Positions 25,529 through 34,031 of a DNA stretch of 64,000 nucleotides are shown piece by piece. Location: positions 372,001 to 436,000 of the forward strand of contig NZ_QXML01000001.1 in the NCBI RefSeq assembly GCF_003583985.1, in the 5' to 3' direction. Position 1 is the first letter of the stretch; every line of letters starts with the position of its first letter. A program made the position numbers and the translations under genes. Below the pieces are notes generated by a model, which was not told the DNA's origin, made no database searches, and saw only the letters and a program-made list of their open reading frames with translations. Source of the DNA: Algoriphagus lacus. Its GTDB lineage: Bacteria; Bacteroidota; Bacteroidia; Cytophagales; Cyclobacteriaceae.

Positions 25529-26549
25529 GGTAATAAACTTGTAAAATATCTTCTCCTATAGAAAGGGTTTCTTGAGGATTTTGATGCAAAACCGGCGCAG
25601 AGATTCCTCTTTCAAAGGTGGTTTTTGAAGTAAATACCCTCGCCTCATCCCAAACCTCGGCCTGAATAAATTTCTGTAAAATTAAACTTCCACCTTCGAT
25701 GAGAAGGCTTTGAATTTTTCTATGGTTCAAATCTGACAACATAGCCTTAACCGAAAAATCAGGTCCAAGGTTAACGAATTCGAGATTGTTAAGGATCTCG
25801 TTTTTGATTGAATTGTAGCAAATAGTCGGTATGGAACCGTCGAAAAGATGCAAATCGGAAGGAAGTCTCAGGTTAGAATCCAGCACTATCCGAACCGGGT
25901 CTTTTCCGATCCAATCTCGGACATTCAAGCTTGGATTATCATGGAGCGCAGTGTTTTTTCCGACTAGAATGGCATCTTCTTCGGCTCTCCACTTATGTAC
26001 GATTTGTCTGCTTTGGGTATTGCTTATCCACTTTGAATCGAAATTTTCCCTCGCAACAAATCCATCCCGGGTTTGGGCCCATTTAAGAATCACGTAAGGC
26101 CTTTGCTTTTCGATTTGAGTGAAGAAACGACGGTTATGCCAGCGCGCTTCCTTTTCCAGAACTCCGGTTTCCACTTCAATTCCCGCATTTTTCAGAATTT
26201 CAATTCCTTTGCCGCCGACCAGTGGATTGGAATCCACTGCTGCGATGACTACTTTTTTCAAGCCTTTTTCCACCAATAGATTGGCGCAAGGCGGAGTTTT
26301 TCCCCAATGGGCGCAGGGCTCCAATGTGACGTAAGCCGTGGATTCCTTAAGTAATTCCTGATTATCTACAGAAAGGATTGCATTAACCTCCGCATGAGCT
26401 GCGCCATAGGTTTGGTGATATCCTTCGCCGATGATTTTTCCCTGATGGACGATTACACAACCTACCATGGGATTTGGACTGACGAAACCCCTTCCCCATT
26501 CGGCAAGTTCCAAAGCCCTTCGCATGTAAAGTTGATCCAGCTCGCTCAT
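25521..26549 (-). CDS. ribD: bifunctional riboflavin deaminase/reductase
   Basis: The 342-residue enzyme carries a zinc deaminase domain (about 1-145: GAAHAEVNA, then LEPCAHWGKTPPC with the two zinc cysteines) and a reductase domain (about 150-342: YVILKWAQTRDGFVA, LLIEGGSLILQKFI). It performs the second and third steps of riboflavin synthesis from GTP. The start ATG overlaps the stop of the upstream DUF4382 lipoprotein gene (ATGA), a tight but functionally puzzling pairing. No other rib gene is in the window and no FMN riboswitch is seen. Confidence 0.94.
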   Translation of the reverse strand: MSELDQLYMRRALELAEWGRGFVSPNPMVGCVIVHQGKIIGEGYHQTYGAAHAEVNAILSVDNQELLKESTAYVTLEPCAHWGKTPPCANLLVEKGLKKVVIAAVDSNPLVGGKGIEILKNAGIEVETGVLEKEARWHNRRFFTQIEKQRPYVILKWAQTRDGFVARENFDSKWISNTQSRQIVHKWRAEEDAILVGKNTALHDNPSLNVRDWIGKDPVRIVLDSNLRLPSDLHLFDGSIPTICYNSIKNEILNNLEFVNLGPDFSVKAMLSDLNHRKIQSLLIEGGSLILQKFIQAEVWDEARVFTSKTTFERGISAPVLHQNPQETLSIGEDILQVYYHG

Positions 26550-27340
26550 TTCCTGTTTAGGGTGATTCGGTCTAATGAGGTGCTTTCTCCTGCCTTTACT
26601 TCCACATTGAAAATGGTATCGGTCCGGTATCGGCTATCTTTAGGATCGATGAATACCGTGTATTTCCCTGGCTCTATGCGGAACAAGAATGTTCCGCTGG
26701 AATTTGTATGTGTGCTGATGGAGTCAGATTCAGCAATGGCATAAATTACTGGACGAAGGTCAGTAGGGCTGGTGGTGCCGGTCAAGTCGCCTTTTCCGAT
26801 ACCCGAATAGGCCAAAATTGTAGGGTTAAAATCGAATGTTAAAGGGTCAGAATCCGTGACCTTAATTGACTTCTCAAGATCAAAATCCAAAATCAAATCA
26901 TAAGAAAAACCGGATTCCAAGTCGATTTCGAGTGGCTGATAATAATCCGTTTTTGCTTCAGGTAATTCCAGGGGATATCGGTTCTCATTCAAAAACAAAA
27001 AATTTCCCTGCCCTAATTTTAAGGTAATTCCCGTTACAACCCCCAACTCCATTTCATTTCGAGCTACGGGAAGCGCAGTACCTCCCACGAGTTGAGAGAT
27101 GTCTACTTGCTTGTCTCCTGGTTCATAAGGAAGAAAAATCTTCTGGATTTCTCCCTCTCGGCCATTGGGGACAAATTCCAATTCAACTCCCTGAATTTCA
27201 ACAATCACTGAGTCCCACTGGGCAGGAGCATCGATTAAAAGAATATTTACCAGCGCTTTTGGACCACTGTCCATGTCCCCACAAGACCATAAGACTACTG
27301 GAAAAAGAAAAAGCAGGAGATGGGCTTTGATTTTATTCAC
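26546..27340 (-). CDS. DUF4382 lipoprotein
   Basis: The start is GTG at 27340; no other start would keep the lipoprotein signal (KIKAHLLLFLFPVVLWSC). The 264 residues comprise a DUF4382 domain (about 28-170: NILLIDAPAQWDSVIVEIQ, VDISQLVGG, MELGVVTGITLKLG) and a C-terminal carboxypeptidase-regulatory-like beta domain (GTFLFRIEPGKYTVFIDP). It is a surface or periplasmic lipoprotein of unknown role, and a paralogue of the next gene upstream. Its stop overlaps the ribD start by 4 bases. Confidence 0.82.
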   Translation of the reverse strand: MNKIKAHLLLFLFPVVLWSCGDMDSGPKALVNILLIDAPAQWDSVIVEIQGVELEFVPNGREGEIQKIFLPYEPGDKQVDISQLVGGTALPVARNEMELGVVTGITLKLGQGNFLFLNENRYPLELPEAKTDYYQPLEIDLESGFSYDLILDFDLEKSIKVTDSDPLTFDFNPTILAYSGIGKGDLTGTTSPTDLRPVIYAIAESDSISTHTNSSGTFLFRIEPGKYTVFIDPKDSRYRTDTIFNVEVKAGESTSLDRITLNRK

Positions 27341-27391
27341 AGGGCAAATTTAGGCCAAAACTCCTCAATCCAAGTCAATTCCATTGAGTGC

Positions 27392-27426
27392 AAGGAAAAG
27401 AAAATGCCGGATCAAGTCCGGCATTT
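27392..27426 (-). terminator. intrinsic terminator of the second DUF4382 gene
   Basis: AAATGCCGGA (27402-27411) and TCCGGCATTT (27417-27426) form a perfect 10-bp stem with a 5-base loop. A purine-rich run on the plus strand (27392-27401) gives UUUUCUUUUC on the minus strand. It lies 5 bases after the stop and separates the two DUF4382 paralogues. Confidence 0.85.
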
Positions 27427-27431
27427 AAATT

Positions 27432-28238
27432 TTACTTCAAAGTAAGGGTAACCGAGGGTGCGGTTGTAGTTTTATCGTCTTCCACTATTATCCCCGTACT
27501 GGTAGCTGGATTATAGCGGTCATTTGGAGTAAAAGTAAGATCGTAGGTTCCTGGAGCCAAGCCCTGAAGAGAGTAATTTCCGTTGTCGTCTGTGAAGGTA
27601 TTTACCTGCACGCCATTTCTGGTTGCGGTCACCTGAACTGGTTTGGCGTCAAGAGGAAGGACCTGTCCCTGGATTCCTTGAGACTGCTCAAGATAGGCTC
27701 TGAGCACTGGCTTCAAAATGATATTGCCTGAGTTTCCGGCTACAACGATGGACTTCGCAGCATCAAAATCAATAGTCAGTTCATAGGTATTACCAGCTTC
27801 TATCACCTCATCGATTTTGATTTTCAATCCGCTTTGCTCAGCGCTTGGCGTTTTTAATTCAAACCTTTCCCCATTTTTCATGAGGTAATTGTTCCCTCCC
27901 AACATAAGCCGGATTTGATCAATTTCTCCTTCAGGAAAATCTTCCGAACCAAGAAGGAGTGAATTTCCACCGGTCAGATCAAGAAGATTGATGGATCTGC
28001 TTCCCTCGAAAGTAATTTCCTTCCAGGTGGATTCATCTTCATTCATTTCGCTGTCTTCGTTATCAGCTTTCACTCTTACGGCAAGGACTTCAATCCAAAC
28101 CTCATCAAAATCAGCAGGAGCATCTACCAGGTAGAAGTTGACTCGAGCTTGACCGGAACTGGGACCATCTTCGGTGTTGCAGGCAAAGTTTGCCAGCAAA
28201 ATCAGGGCTAGGGTTAAACTTTTTACTAGGGCTTTCAT
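27432..28238 (-). CDS. DUF4382 lipoprotein (paralogue)
   Basis: The 268-residue lipoprotein (MKALVKSLTLALILLANFAC) has the DUF4382 domain (about 32-175: NFYLVDAPADFDEVWIEVL, INLLDLTGGNSLLLG, EIDQIRLMLGGNNYLM) and a CarboxypepD_reg-like C-terminal domain (VQVNTFTDDNGNYSLQGL, GTYDLTFTP). It aligns end to end with the downstream gene and is clearly a tandem duplicate, but with its own terminator. DUF4382 proteins are frequent in Bacteroidota and no biochemical role is established. A TATCTTTG box lies at 28299-28292 (minus strand) without a good TTG partner. Confidence 0.84.
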   Translation of the reverse strand: MKALVKSLTLALILLANFACNTEDGPSSGQARVNFYLVDAPADFDEVWIEVLAVRVKADNEDSEMNEDESTWKEITFEGSRSINLLDLTGGNSLLLGSEDFPEGEIDQIRLMLGGNNYLMKNGERFELKTPSAEQSGLKIKIDEVIEAGNTYELTIDFDAAKSIVVAGNSGNIILKPVLRAYLEQSQGIQGQVLPLDAKPVQVTATRNGVQVNTFTDDNGNYSLQGLAPGTYDLTFTPNDRYNPATSTGIIVEDDKTTTAPSVTLTLK

Positions 28239-28345
28239 AGTTCTTTTTTATTTGGATAGACTGGATATTTTCAATCATCGTGCCATCACATCAAAGATAC
28301 CTTCAATTGTACCTGATTAATAGCATTTGCTTTTTAATTTTGGGG

Positions 28346-29692
28346 ATGATGAAATGGGAAAAGTTGCTGGCCAGCGGTCGTTTCGGAGATTCTCTGAAAT
28401 CTCTGCCTTTGGAATCCAGTAGGACAGAATTTGAAATAGATTACGATAGAATCATTTTTTCGGCGCCTTTTAGAAACCTTCAGGATAAAACCCAAGTCTT
28501 TCCACTTCCCGAGCAGGCATTTGTCCATACCCGGTTAACTCACAGCCTTGAAGTATCCAGTGTGGGCAGATCCTTGGGGAAAGCGGCCGGGGAATTCCTC
28601 CTCGAAAAGTATCCTGCCTTGCAAAAATTGGGGATTTCTTCCTCAGCTATCGGATCTATTGTAGCTGCCGCTGCTTTGACACATGATATTGGCAATCCAC
28701 CTTTTGGACATGCTGGTGAGGAGGCGATTTCTGATTTTTTCCGCTTGCATTCTTATGGTAAAATTTGGGAAAAGCATGTCCGGGTAGATCAATGGGCAGA
28801 TCTGGTCAATTTTGAAGGGAATGCCCAAGGATTTCGAATGCTGGTCTCAAAGCAATTTGGGCTCAATTTGACCTATGCTACATTGGCAGCGTTTACCAAA
28901 TACCCAAGACCCAGTTTGATACCCCAGCGGGATGTTGCTCGAAAGAGTCAAAGGAAATTCGGATTTTTCATCAATCAACTGGTCGATTTCGAGTTAATGG
29001 CCGAGACCTTGGGTATTGAAAAAATCAGTGCTGAATGCTGGGTCAGACATCCCTTGGCCTTTCTGGTCGAAGCAGCTGATGACATCTGCTATAACATCAT
29101 TGATCTGGAAGACGGCTGTACCATAGGTTTGGTGAGCTTTGAAGAAACAGTGGCGCTGCTGAAGCCCATTTTGGGCGATCGGTTTGACGAGGAAAAATTA
29201 AAAGAGCGATCTCAAACCCAGAATCTGGGAATTCTCAGGGCAATGGCCATTGGGCAACTGATTCGGGAAACCGTAGCTGTTTTTGCCCAATTTGAGGAAA
29301 GCATGCGCAAAGGGAATTTTGACAAGGCGCTGACTGACATTATTCCATCTGCCAAGGCCTTGGCTGCGATCTCTGCCGTTTCGGTAAAGAAAATCTACCG
29401 TTCGAAAATTGTTTTGGAAAAAGAAGCTGCTGGATTTCAAGTTTTGGAGGGCCTTTTGTCTGTTTTTTCCCAAGCGCTATACCACCAGTTTTATAGCCCG
29501 GAATTATTTTCAGGACAGGACAAAAGCATTTTAAGATTACTCCCGGAGGACTTTCCGCTCAAGGGCTGGGGGGCTGAGGTCAACCCTTATCCAATGCTTC
29601 GGGTATTAGTAGACTTTATTTCCGGAATGACCGATAAATATGCACTCAACCTCTATCGAAGGGTAAAAGGTATTTCTTTCCCGGGCATCTAG
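28346..29692 (+). CDS. dgt: dGTP triphosphohydrolase (HD domain)
   Basis: I chose the ATG at 28346; an upstream GTG at 28280 would add a hydrophobic, non-conserved stretch. The 448-residue enzyme hydrolyses dGTP to deoxyguanosine and triphosphate. The HD metal site is visible in FVHTRLTHSLEVS, LTHDIGNPPFGHAGEEAI and EAADDICYNIIDLEDG. It controls dNTP pools and can limit phage. It is monocistronic, with a terminator 27 bases after the stop. Confidence 0.92.
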   Translation: MMKWEKLLASGRFGDSLKSLPLESSRTEFEIDYDRIIFSAPFRNLQDKTQVFPLPEQAFVHTRLTHSLEVSSVGRSLGKAAGEFLLEKYPALQKLGISSSAIGSIVAAAALTHDIGNPPFGHAGEEAISDFFRLHSYGKIWEKHVRVDQWADLVNFEGNAQGFRMLVSKQFGLNLTYATLAAFTKYPRPSLIPQRDVARKSQRKFGFFINQLVDFELMAETLGIEKISAECWVRHPLAFLVEAADDICYNIIDLEDGCTIGLVSFEETVALLKPILGDRFDEEKLKERSQTQNLGILRAMAIGQLIRETVAVFAQFEESMRKGNFDKALTDIIPSAKALAAISAVSVKKIYRSKIVLEKEAAGFQVLEGLLSVFSQALYHQFYSPELFSGQDKSILRLLPEDFPLKGWGAEVNPYPMLRVLVDFISGMTDKYALNLYRRVKGISFPGI

Positions 29693-29710
29693 ATTTAGCT
29701 TTTCTCTTTT

Positions 29711-29750
29711 AAAAAAGAAAACCCGGAGATTTTCCCCGGGTTTGATTTTT
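29711..29750. terminator. bidirectional intrinsic terminator
   Basis: AAACCCGG (29719-29726) and CCGGGTTT (29736-29743) form a perfect 8-bp stem with a 9-base loop. A-rich sequence precedes it (29711-29718) and a T-run follows it (29746-29751). It can serve both the dgt gene (plus) and the small lipoprotein gene (minus). Confidence 0.85.
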
Positions 29751-29761
29751 TCAGAAAGAGA

Positions 29762-29962
29762 TCACTGCGCTGCAGTGGTGTCAGTTGCTGTCGTGTCAGC
29801 AGGTGCCGGTGCGGGTTCTTCCATTACTGGTGCAGCTTCTTCGGTTGGAACTTCCTCGGTAGCTTCTTCCTTTTTAGCACCGCAGCCTACCAGAGTAGCA
29901 AGAGCGAAGCTGAATGCAAAAGCCATCACGGCAGCAGACTTTAATTTTTTTGAGGTAAACAT
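29762..29962 (-). CDS. small acidic Ala/Pro/Glu/Thr-rich lipoprotein
   Basis: The 66-residue protein has a lipoprotein signal (FAFSFALATLVGC, Cys27). The mature part of about 40 residues is low-complexity (GAKKEEATEEVPTEE, then Pro/Ala and a TTATDTTAA tail). Such short lipoproteins with disordered tails are frequent in Bacteroidota and are often surface-exposed or entericidin-like. No function can be read. The opposite-strand Ser/Ala/Val-rich frame is its shadow. It has its own promoter (30015-30047) and shares a terminator with dgt. Confidence 0.78.
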   Translation of the reverse strand: MFTSKKLKSAAVMAFAFSFALATLVGCGAKKEEATEEVPTEEAAPVMEEPAPAPADTTATDTTAAQ

Positions 29963-30014
29963 GATTGAATGTGGTTTAGGTTGAGATTTATCCGCTTTGG
30001 ATAATAAACTGATG

Positions 30015-30047
30015 CAAAATTAAACTTTCGGTTAATTTGTCAACCAA
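30015..30047 (-). promoter_or_regulatory. promoter of the small lipoprotein gene
   Basis: Minus strand TAATTTTG at 30022-30015 is preceded by TTG at 30043-30041 (18-base spacer) or 30047-30045 (22-base spacer). The predicted start near 30009 leaves a leader of about 47 bases. Confidence 0.42.
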
Positions 30048-30113
30048 TTTTTCAATAAAAAATATTTCAAATTGAAAAATTGATTAAAAAACAGTCCAAA
30101 GATTGGAATTTTA

Positions 30114-31382
30114 TCATTCTTCTTTATCGCCTTTTCCACTCCAATCCACCACTTCGTCTTCCAGATAATGTGGATATATTTTGCGGTGTTGCTTTTTCAC
30201 TTCAGCTAAAAGAGCTTCTCTAAATTCATCGACATTCAGCCCTGACGCAGCAGCCATAAAGACCGGCTTGATTCCATTCTTTTTTTCAAAAGCATCGCTG
30301 AGTGCTTTAAAATCCACATAGCGGGTTTCCTGAAGTTCATGTTCGCTGATATGTTGAGATTCTTCTTCAGAGGGCATTTGCTGCACCAAATCGATTTTAT
30401 TAAACACGAGCAAAACTGGTTTGTCACCTGCTTTGATTTCATTCAGTGTCTGCGTGACCACTGCGATATGATCTTCAAATGCATGGTGTGAAACATCCAC
30501 CACGTGGACCAAGAGGTCCGCTTCACGAATTTCGTCAAGTGTTGACTTGAAGGATTCAATCAAGTGCGTGGGCAGCTTTCGGATGAAACCCACCGTATCG
30601 GATAACAGGAACGGAATCGTATCCAACACCACTTTTCGAACAGTGGAGTCGACTGTGGCGAATAGCTTGTTTTCGGCAAGGATATCAGTTTTGGAGATTA
30701 AGTTCATCAGGGTGCTTTTCCCGACGTTGGTATATCCTACCAAAGCAACACGTACGACACCCTTTCGGCCTTTCCGTTGGGTTACCCCTTGCTTTTCGAT
30801 TTCTTTGAGCTTTTCTTTCAGCAAAGTGATTTTTGCCCTGATATCCCGTTTATCAGTTTCAATTTCCTTTTCACCGGCTCCTCCTCGGGTTCCAGTTCCA
30901 CCTCGCTGACGTTCCAAGTGGGTCCACATATTCGTCAATCGGGGTAAAAGGTATTGGAATCTTGCCAGTTCGACTTGGGTTTTAGCCTGTGCTGTCTGTG
31001 CCCGCTGAAGGAAAATATCCAAAATCAACAGGGATCGGTCGTATATTTTAACCTTGATTTCATTCTCCAGATTTCGCATCTGAGAAGGGGTAAGGTCATC
31101 GTCGAAAATGACCATGTCCACTTCAAAATGTTCCACGTACGCACGGATTTCATCCAATTTTCCCTTTCCTACAAAAGTCCGGATGTCCGGTTTCTCCATT
31201 CGTTGGGTAAAGCGGTAAACCGTTTTTGCTCCCAGCGTTTCGGCCAAAAAGGCCAGTTCGTCCAAGTGTTCTTCCACTTCCTGATCACTTTGTTGCTGTC
31301 GGATTAGCGTGACCAGAACGGCAGTTTCCACTTTTGGTGCTGTATCGTGTAGTTTCTGGAGTTTTCTTGAAAATTTACTCAT
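30114..31382 (-). CDS. hflX: GTPase HflX
   Basis: The 422-residue ribosome-associated GTPase has an N-terminal HflX domain (about 20-130: ETLGAKTVYRFTQRMEKP, FVGKGKLDEI), the middle linker (RFQYLLPRLTNMWTHLERQ with the GTGTRGGAGEKEIE signature) and a G domain. G1 is GYTNVGKSTL, G3 is LSDTVGFIRKLP and G4 is FNKIDL. It splits stalled 70S ribosomes under stress. It is monocistronic. Confidence 0.95.
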   Translation of the reverse strand: MSKFSRKLQKLHDTAPKVETAVLVTLIRQQQSDQEVEEHLDELAFLAETLGAKTVYRFTQRMEKPDIRTFVGKGKLDEIRAYVEHFEVDMVIFDDDLTPSQMRNLENEIKVKIYDRSLLILDIFLQRAQTAQAKTQVELARFQYLLPRLTNMWTHLERQRGGTGTRGGAGEKEIETDKRDIRAKITLLKEKLKEIEKQGVTQRKGRKGVVRVALVGYTNVGKSTLMNLISKTDILAENKLFATVDSTVRKVVLDTIPFLLSDTVGFIRKLPTHLIESFKSTLDEIREADLLVHVVDVSHHAFEDHIAVVTQTLNEIKAGDKPVLLVFNKIDLVQQMPSEEESQHISEHELQETRYVDFKALSDAFEKKNGIKPVFMAAASGLNVDEFREALLAEVKKQHRKIYPHYLEDEVVDWSGKGDKEE

Positions 31383-31584
31383 AAGGGGTTCGGTTCACTT
31401 AAGAAAAGGTCGAAAGAATAGATTTGGTTCATCAAGCTAATTCAAGGAAGATTCCGCAAATCACCGAGGGCTTGACTTTCATCCTTTTTGCAACAAATTT
31501 GGGCATAATTCCTTAGAATAGATTAGGATACTCCAAGTGGGTGTGGTTATTTTACCGCCCCAAGCCGATGAATTTATCACCAAA

Positions 31585-32139
31585 ATGGCAGAATTACGCA
31601 GCACTCCGATTGCAGGTCTTATTGAGATTTTTCCAAGGGTTTTTCCCGACAGTAGAGGTTATTTCTTTGAATCATTTCGTCAGGACTGGCTACAGAGCCA
31701 AGGCATAAATGAAAACTGGGTCCAGGACAATCAGTCCTTTTCCCAGAAAGGAACTGTAAGAGGGCTTCATTTTCAACATACTCCTTATGCCCAAGCTAAA
31801 CTGGTTCGGGTGGTCAGCGGAAAAGTACTGGATGTGGTTGTTGATTTGCGAAAAGGCTCTCCTACCTTCGGAAAGCACTTTTCGACTGTTTTGGATACTG
31901 AGAAAAACAACCTGCTTTACGTTCCGGTGGGATTTGGGCATGGGTTCTCCGTATTGGAAGATGCCATTTTTGTGTACAAATGCTCCAATTATTATAACAA
32001 ATCTGCCGAAGGAGGGATTTTGTGGAATGATCCTAAGTTGGGAATCGACTGGGGAGTAGCGGAACCAATAATCTCTGACAAAGACAAGGTTTGGCCAACG
32101 TTGGAAGAATTTAATATAGAGACTGGAGGAGGATTATAA
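31585..32139 (+). CDS. rfbC: dTDP-4-dehydrorhamnose 3,5-epimerase
   Basis: The ATG at 31585 gives 184 residues; a start at 31537 would add 16 non-conserved residues. The cupin fold shows FPDSRGYFFESFR, QDNQSFSQKGTVRGLHFQ with the catalytic histidine, VVDLRKGSPTFGK and YVPVGFGHGFSVL. It makes dTDP-4-keto-L-rhamnose for surface polysaccharides. The other rhamnose genes (rfbA, rfbB, rfbD) are absent here. It is 0 bases from the next gene, so it is cotranscribed with the CpsB-like phosphatase. Confidence 0.93.
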   Translation: MAELRSTPIAGLIEIFPRVFPDSRGYFFESFRQDWLQSQGINENWVQDNQSFSQKGTVRGLHFQHTPYAQAKLVRVVSGKVLDVVVDLRKGSPTFGKHFSTVLDTEKNNLLYVPVGFGHGFSVLEDAIFVYKCSNYYNKSAEGGILWNDPKLGIDWGVAEPIISDKDKVWPTLEEFNIETGGGL

Positions 32140-32889
32140 ATGGGGTGGTTGGATTTTTTTAAAGGGAAACCTGATGTTGTGGCTCCGCTGGACCTTTCCT
32201 GGTTGAGAGTGGATATGCATTCTCATTTGATTCCTGGGATCGATGATGGTTCTAAGTCCATGGAAGAATCTCTGGGGCTGGTCAAAAGAATGGCTGATTT
32301 TGGGTTGGAAAAAATCATTACCACGCCCCATATCATGTCTGAGTATTACCGAAACACTCCTGAAATTATTGCCATGGGCCTGGAGGATCTGAGGAAATCA
32401 GTAAAAAATGAGGGAATTAAAATCCAACTCGAGGCAGCTGCGGAATACTACATGGATGAGATATTCCTCGAAAAAGTAAAAAACGGGGAAAAGCTACTCA
32501 CATTTGGAGACGATTACATTCTGGTGGAAACCGGATTTATCAACAAGCCTCAGATGCTGCTTGATATTATTTTTCATCTTGAAATGGCAGGATACAAGCC
32601 CATTCTGGCGCATCCTGAGCGGTACCAATACCTGATTGCCGACAAGAAGCTGCAAGAAGAACTGATCGATAGAAAGCTTCTTTTTCAGGTCAATTTGCTG
32701 TCGCTTACTGGATTTTATTCCAAACAGGTAAAAGAATTCGGTGAAATGCTGATTGATCGAGGTGTGGTTGCGCTCTTGGGAACAGATTGCCACAATTCCC
32801 GTTATCTGGACATGCTGGAAACCCTTCCTCAGCACCAAAAGGTCTACGACAAAATTCGAAACCTCGAGTTGATCAACACCCAACTTTAG
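32140..32889 (+). CDS. CpsB/CapC-type tyrosine-protein phosphatase (PHP domain)
   Basis: The 249-residue protein has the PHP metal motif VDMHSHLIPGIDDGS (about 23-37), TTPHIMSEYY, EAAAEYYMDE, ILAHPERYQYL and LLGTDCHNS. It belongs to the Mn-dependent phosphatases that act on bacterial tyrosine kinases controlling capsule export. No Wzc-like kinase is in the window. It starts directly after rfbC, and the epimerase gene follows after 10 bases. This fits a small polysaccharide-linked operon. Confidence 0.9.
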   Translation: MGWLDFFKGKPDVVAPLDLSWLRVDMHSHLIPGIDDGSKSMEESLGLVKRMADFGLEKIITTPHIMSEYYRNTPEIIAMGLEDLRKSVKNEGIKIQLEAAAEYYMDEIFLEKVKNGEKLLTFGDDYILVETGFINKPQMLLDIIFHLEMAGYKPILAHPERYQYLIADKKLQEELIDRKLLFQVNLLSLTGFYSKQVKEFGEMLIDRGVVALLGTDCHNSRYLDMLETLPQHQKVYDKIRNLELINTQL

Positions 32890-32899
32890 GTTCCCTCCT

Positions 32900-33859
32900 A
32901 TGAACATTCTCATTACTGGAATAACCGGACTTTTTGGAAGCCATTTGGCCAAAGAATTTAGCCATTTAGGCAAGATCCGCGGATTGATAATGGAAAATTC
33001 CAATAAGAGCTTGGTCAATAATCCTGATTTTGAAGTGGAGTGGCATAAAGGAGAACTTTCAGATGTGGATTCTCTTTTGGAAGCACTAAAGGACATTGAT
33101 ATGGTCATCCATTCTGCAGGATTAGTGTCTTTTTCTCCACAGGATGAAGACAAGCTGTATGAAGTAAACAGTGTAGGTACTGCTAATCTGGTCAATGCCA
33201 TGTTAATAGCAGGCGTTTCCAAATTGGTCCACGTGAGTTCGGTGGCTGCTATTGGCCGAAATCCAGAGCTCAGTGTAATCGATGAGGAATACAAATGGGC
33301 CGATTCTCCACTTAATACACCATATGCGATATCCAAATACTGGGCAGAATTGGAGGCTTGGCGAGGTGAGCAGGAAGGCTTGGATTTAATTGTGGTGAAT
33401 CCCTCCATTTTGCTTGGAAAAGCTAGTTACGCAAAAAGCAGTTCAGCCATTTATTCATATGTCTTGGAGGAAAACAGGTTTTATCCGAAAGGAGATTTGA
33501 ATTTTATAGATGTCAGAGACGCAGCAAAAATTACCAGAATGCTCGTGGAAAATAAGGCGTGGGGAGAACGTTTCATTTTGAATAAAGAGAGTATTCCTTA
33601 TCGGGATTTTTTCTCAGAAGTTGCAGTAGTTTTTGGCAAAAAGGCACCTAGTGTTCCGCTAAGCGATTGGCTGATTTCTTTTGCCTCTCTGACAACAGGA
33701 GTTCTAAAAGTTTTGGGGATGAGCAAAAGCCCACTCAACAAGCAAACGGCGAGATTGTCCCAACAGAAAATCCGCTTTGAAAACTCCAAAATTGAGAAAC
33801 TTTTTGGATACAGGTATTATTCCCTTCGCGAGAGTCTGGAATGGGCCAAAATGCCCTGA
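32900..33859 (+). CDS. NAD-dependent epimerase/dehydratase
   Basis: The extended SDR protein of 319 residues shows ITGITGLFGSHLAKEF (4-19), VIHSAGLVSFSP, HVSSVAAIGR and the catalytic YAISK. It lacks features that would fix a sugar-nucleotide substrate and resembles the general dihydroflavonol-reductase-like branch. It is the last gene of the rfbC operon. Confidence 0.85.
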   Translation: MNILITGITGLFGSHLAKEFSHLGKIRGLIMENSNKSLVNNPDFEVEWHKGELSDVDSLLEALKDIDMVIHSAGLVSFSPQDEDKLYEVNSVGTANLVNAMLIAGVSKLVHVSSVAAIGRNPELSVIDEEYKWADSPLNTPYAISKYWAELEAWRGEQEGLDLIVVNPSILLGKASYAKSSSAIYSYVLEENRFYPKGDLNFIDVRDAAKITRMLVENKAWGERFILNKESIPYRDFFSEVAVVFGKKAPSVPLSDWLISFASLTTGVLKVLGMSKSPLNKQTARLSQQKIRFENSKIEKLFGYRYYSLRESLEWAKMP

Positions 33860-33866
33860 ATCAAAC

Positions 33867-34031
33867 TTATTTTTTCAACCAGGCGTTTAACCAATCGACA
33901 ATCCTCTCAAGATTAACTGACTTTCTTTGTGAAAAAATCATTCCTGGAAAGGAAAAATTTAACAATTGATCATAGTGAGATACTCGTTTTATTGGTATCT
34001 TATGTAAACCATAACGCCATCGAATGACTGG
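33867..34031 (-). pseudogene. possible C-terminal remnant of a hydrolase-like gene
   Basis: The minus frame ending at TAA 33867 is open for about 55 codons, back to a TGA just inside the divergent TPR gene. It reads like protein: PIKRVSHYDQLLNFSFPGM, then SQRKSVNLERIVDWLNAWL, then KK. The last part looks like the final helix of an alpha/beta hydrolase. It has no proper start, and the TPR gene occupies where its N-terminal part would be. I read it as a gene relic or a chance open frame. The rest of this 164-base gap holds nothing else I recognise. Confidence 0.25.

Noticed and set aside
29742..29984. Ser/Ala/Val-rich 80-codon plus-strand frame
   Set aside because: It is the complement of the small Ala/Pro/Glu/Thr-rich lipoprotein gene, which has a proper lipobox, promoter and terminator.
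32494..33408. 304-codon minus-strand frame across the CpsB and epimerase genes
   Set aside because: The length is striking, but both plus-strand genes have full catalytic motifs and this frame is low-complexity Ser/Leu/Ile.
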